DNA of 6,652 nucleotides, from assembly GCA_946480675.1 (NCBI GenBank), contig CAMLKS010000133.1, forward strand, positions 1 through 6,652, written 5' to 3'. The stretch is from an uncultured Bacteroidota bacterium (GTDB taxonomy: Bacteria > Bacteroidota > Bacteroidia > Chitinophagales > Chitinophagaceae). Shown here in pieces: positions 5,203-6,652 of this stretch. The translations under genes and the position numbers were made by a program. The first letter of the stretch is position 1. The number at the start of each line of letters is the position of its first letter. The notes beneath the pieces are model-generated. The model was not told where the DNA came from, did no database searches, and saw only the letters and a program-made list of their open reading frames with translations.

Positions 5203-5394
5203 ATGGAACAACAGAAGCAAGGTTTGGATTCAAACCAAAACGCCCAGGGCGAGCAGAAAAGCAATGACACTGCAAACCAACAACAAAACACCAACCAAAA
5301 CAGTAACACCAACGCCAACAGGGATATTGATAAGGAAGATGACCAAAAAAGGCAAGAAGAGAAGCAACCCACACAACCGGGCACTTCAAAATAA
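5203..5394 (+). CDS. Short Q/N-rich, probably disordered protein
   Basis: This 63-residue protein begins MEQQKQGLDSNQ. Glutamine plus asparagine make up 24 of 63 residues. It contains no aromatic residue, cysteine, histidine or valine, and only three residues among L, I and M. The middle is N/Q/T/S repeats (about 24-41), followed by a charged block 'RDIDKEDDQKRQEEK' (about 41-55) and a PTQPGTSK tail. Such a composition implies an intrinsically disordered, highly soluble, cytoplasmic protein. I chose ATG 5203 because composition changes sharply there; ATGs at 5176 and 4987 are in frame. A hairpin terminator follows at 5465. It lies between two direct repeat copies. I know of no function, and the chance that the frame is spurious is moderate. 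Confidence 0.6.
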   Translation: MEQQKQGLDSNQNAQGEQKSNDTANQQQNTNQNSNTNANRDIDKEDDQKRQEEKQPTQPGTSK

Positions 5395-5464
5395 GCCATT
5401 ATTCCGGTAACGGGCACAGCGCCCGGCATGTAGTTTAGTTAGTAAAAAAATCTAAGGTTATATG

Positions 5465-5500
5465 AAGTCCTGCATACAATATGCAGGCTTTACTGTTTTT
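5465..5500 (+). terminator. Terminator-like hairpin after the Q/N-rich gene
   Basis: CCTGCATA (5469-5476) pairs perfectly with TATGCAGG (5480-5487) around CAA, and AAG/CTT extends the stem past a bulged T. The following CTTTACTGTTTTT is T-rich but interrupted. A second hairpin, CGGGC-ACAGC-GCCCG (5411-5425), lies between the stop codon and this one and has no T-run. Confidence 0.5.
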
Positions 5501-5566
5501 GGCAGGCGGTGCCGCTTCAGCATAATATATCGCGGGTTGATGCTTTTAAAGCCTACCTTACACACT

Positions 5567-5785
5567 ATGGAAACAGCGAAGATGATTGAATACGCGAATA
5601 AGGTGGTGAGTATTGTTTTTAAGATGCCTGTGATAGGAAACCTGCTGGGCACCCGCCTATGCGAGGTAAGGCTGAAACTGATATACCCCGCGATGGATAA
5701 AGACCCTGTGGTAGCAGCACTATCTCACAACGACAAATCGCAGGTGATGAACCTGGCTGCAAAAATGATTCTTGCCCGGTTTTAA
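5567..5785 (+). CDS. Hypothetical protein, 72 residues
   Basis: This is a small basic protein beginning METAKMIEYANKVV. A moderately hydrophobic, probably amphipathic stretch 'VVSIVFKMPVIGNLLGT' covers about 13-29. It is followed by 'RLCEVRLKLIYPAMDKDPVV' and a helical C-terminus ending 'MNLAAKMILARF'. It may associate with a membrane or form helices, but I recognise no family. The start at 5567 is preferred because TACCTTAC, a partial match to the local promoter box, lies just before it. The longer frame from 5462 would read through the hairpin at 5469-5487. The gene stands alone between that hairpin and the hairpin at 5815, inside the repeat-flanked segment. Confidence 0.65.
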   Translation: METAKMIEYANKVVSIVFKMPVIGNLLGTRLCEVRLKLIYPAMDKDPVVAALSHNDKSQVMNLAAKMILARF

Positions 5786-5814
5786 ATTTTTCGACTAAAC
5801 TCCTTCTCTCTATC

Positions 5815-5838
5815 AGGGCGCATCGCATGGTGCGCCTT
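5815..5838 (+). terminator. Hairpin after the 72-residue protein gene, possible terminator
   Basis: GGCGCATC (5817-5824) pairs with GGTGCGCC (5829-5836) around GCAT, with one T-G wobble, extended by AG/TT. The tail TTACTATTAT is only weakly T-rich, so termination is possible but not certain. It lies 30 bases beyond the stop codon. Confidence 0.45.
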
Positions 5839-5848
5839 ACTATTATGC

Positions 5849-5945
5849 TATACCCTTCGCGTCATTGCGAGTGATAGCGAAGCAACCTCGAGATAACACA
5901 ATCTCGCGTCATTGCGAGGAGGCACGACGTGGCAATCTCACGAGA
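5849..5945 (+). repeat. GTCATTGCGAG intergenic repeat, copy B (two half-units)
   Basis: Half-units at 5858-5893 and 5905-5945 each begin CGCGTCATTGCGAG. The second half-unit differs from that of copy A at only a couple of positions (GAGGCACGACG against GAGGTACGACG). The first half-unit is shorter and more regular than in copy A (GATAGCGAAGCAACCTCGAG). Orientation is the same as copy A, about 1.06 kb away. Confidence 0.85.
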
Positions 5946-5983
5946 ACATGGGTGTGTATAACGGGGAGCAACGTAGCACTTAT

Positions 5984-6043
5984 ATCTTGAGATTAGCTTC
6001 GCTGAGAAAAGTTACCACGTCGCTGGCGCTCCTCGTAATGACG
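5984..6043 (-). repeat. GTCATTGCGAG-type repeat, inverted diverged copy C
   Basis: Read on the minus strand from 6043 it begins CGTCATTACGAGGAGCGCC, continues GACGTGGTAAC and ends with CAGCGAAGCTAATCTCAAG. It is thus a diverged copy of the same repeat facing copy B across about 38 bases. B and C together could fold into one long imperfect hairpin. A short, degenerate possible fragment (CATCATTGAGAG) follows near 6077. Confidence 0.7.
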
Positions 6044-6140
6044 GTGTGGGGTGTTGGTGTTACAATATATATCTCACATCATTGAGAGACAACAAAGCCA
6101 TATATTACAAGAAAGCGACACTTATCAATCCCTATATTAG

Positions 6141-6148
6141 TAGGTTTG
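6141..6148 (+). promoter_or_regulatory. -7 promoter box candidate for the last gene
   Basis: TAGGTTTG exactly matches TAnnTTTG and lies 25 bases before the ATG at 6174, which would give a leader of about 20 bases. A second, weaker candidate, TACCTTAC (6159-6166), lies closer to the start. No -33 element is obvious for either. Confidence 0.4.
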
Positions 6149-6173
6149 TAGTTAATTCTACCTTACCCACTTT

Positions 6174-6652
6174 ATGAAATACATTATAATTACCATCATA
6201 GCTTTACTGCTGGCAAGCAACACATATGCGCAGGATGCCTGCGATATATACAAACAAATGCTGGAGTATATAGATACCGCTACGCGAGTGCAACAATGGA
6301 ACGGGCAGGTGCAAAAACTACCGTCACATCCTCATTACCGTTTTTACATAGCCGATAAAGCAATACAATTAGTATGGCCGGGGCCATACCCGCTAACTCA
6401 GTGGGGATATAAAGATACCATTGCACTTAAAGGGAGTAATGAAGTACTGGCTACCGCTGTTTGCAGATTTAGTAAGGTGTGGCAAATTGCCCTTTTGCCG
6501 GAAAATGATATACCCTCTATGTACAACAGACCGTATTCAATGTATACACACCTGGGAGATAGCCTGAAATACCAGGAATGCAGCATTGTATTTTTCAGCA
6601 TTTTTTACGACGACAAATACTTAGTTACTCATGTCATAATAGACGATGGCAG
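6174..6652 (+). CDS. Secreted protein of unknown function (3' end outside window)
   Basis: The first 159 residues are visible; no stop is reached before the window edge. A clear Sec signal peptide (MKYIIITIIALLLASNTYAQ) is followed by the mature start near QDACDIY, so the protein is exported to the periplasm or beyond. The mature part has alternating polar and hydrophobic segments, including 'HYRFYIADKAIQLVWPGPYP' (about 56-75) and 'SIVFFSIFYDDKYLVTHVII' (about 137-156), suggesting a beta-rich globular domain. I recognise no family. Whether a T9SS sorting domain follows cannot be seen. ATG 6174 is chosen because it begins the signal peptide and lies downstream of promoter-like boxes. Confidence 0.85.
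   Translation, partial: MKYIIITIIALLLASNTYAQDACDIYKQMLEYIDTATRVQQWNGQVQKLPSHPHYRFYIADKAIQLVWPGPYPLTQWGYKDTIALKGSNEVLATAVCRFSKVWQIALLPENDIPSMYNRPYSMYTHLGDSLKYQECSIVFFSIFYDDKYLVTHVIIDDG

Noticed and set aside
4791..6043. CRISPR-like array from the repeated GTCATTGC units
   Set aside because: Units vary in length and sequence, spacers are only about 12 bases, an inverted copy is present, and no cas gene is visible.
6398..6601. Minus-strand open frame near the right end
   Set aside because: It lies opposite a plus-strand gene with a good signal peptide and an uninterrupted frame to the edge.

Overview
The window looks like a chromosomal stretch from a member of the Bacteroidota, plausibly of the Chitinophagaceae type. 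Three things in the sequence point there: a secreted protein with a type IX secretion (T9SS) C-terminal sorting domain, promoter -7 boxes of the TAnnTTTG type lying very close to start codons, and frequent ATA codons at moderate GC. The genus is an inference; no rRNA or other marker gene is present.

Left part (1-2086, minus strand): the N-terminal two thirds of an ABC exporter (membrane domain plus the start of the ATPase up to Walker A) runs off the left edge. Upstream of it, on the same strand, is a complete T9SS cargo lipid-free secreted protein of unknown central domain.

Middle (2087-2770): a 684-base region without a convincing gene, but rich in structure. The octamer GGCATAAG occurs four times on the plus strand. 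Each copy is followed by a terminator-like hairpin, and the next copy begins soon after that hairpin. This is the most unusual part of the window and could be a tandem array of small RNA genes. It is followed by a small minus-strand gene (2771-3103) whose helical pattern recalls MazG-type pyrophosphohydrolases without their catalytic acids.

Right-centre (3338-4766, plus strand): a PaiA-like GNAT acetyltransferase, two hairpins including a good terminator, then three tiny genes (a one-TM protein, a soluble 76-residue protein and a two-TM protein).

Right part (4767-6152): a repeat-rich segment. Two direct copies of a roughly 100-base GTCATTGCGAG repeat (4791-4894 and 5849-5945) flank a segment with two small orphan genes, one encoding a Q/N-rich disordered protein. 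An inverted copy lies at 5984-6043 and a separate C-rich/G-rich inverted repeat at 4914-4984. The last gene (6174 to the edge) encodes a secreted protein of unknown function and is cut by the window end.

Apart from the exporter, the T9SS cargo and the acetyltransferase, the genes are orphans. I see no shared pathway linking them, and no defence system, prophage or complete mobile element.
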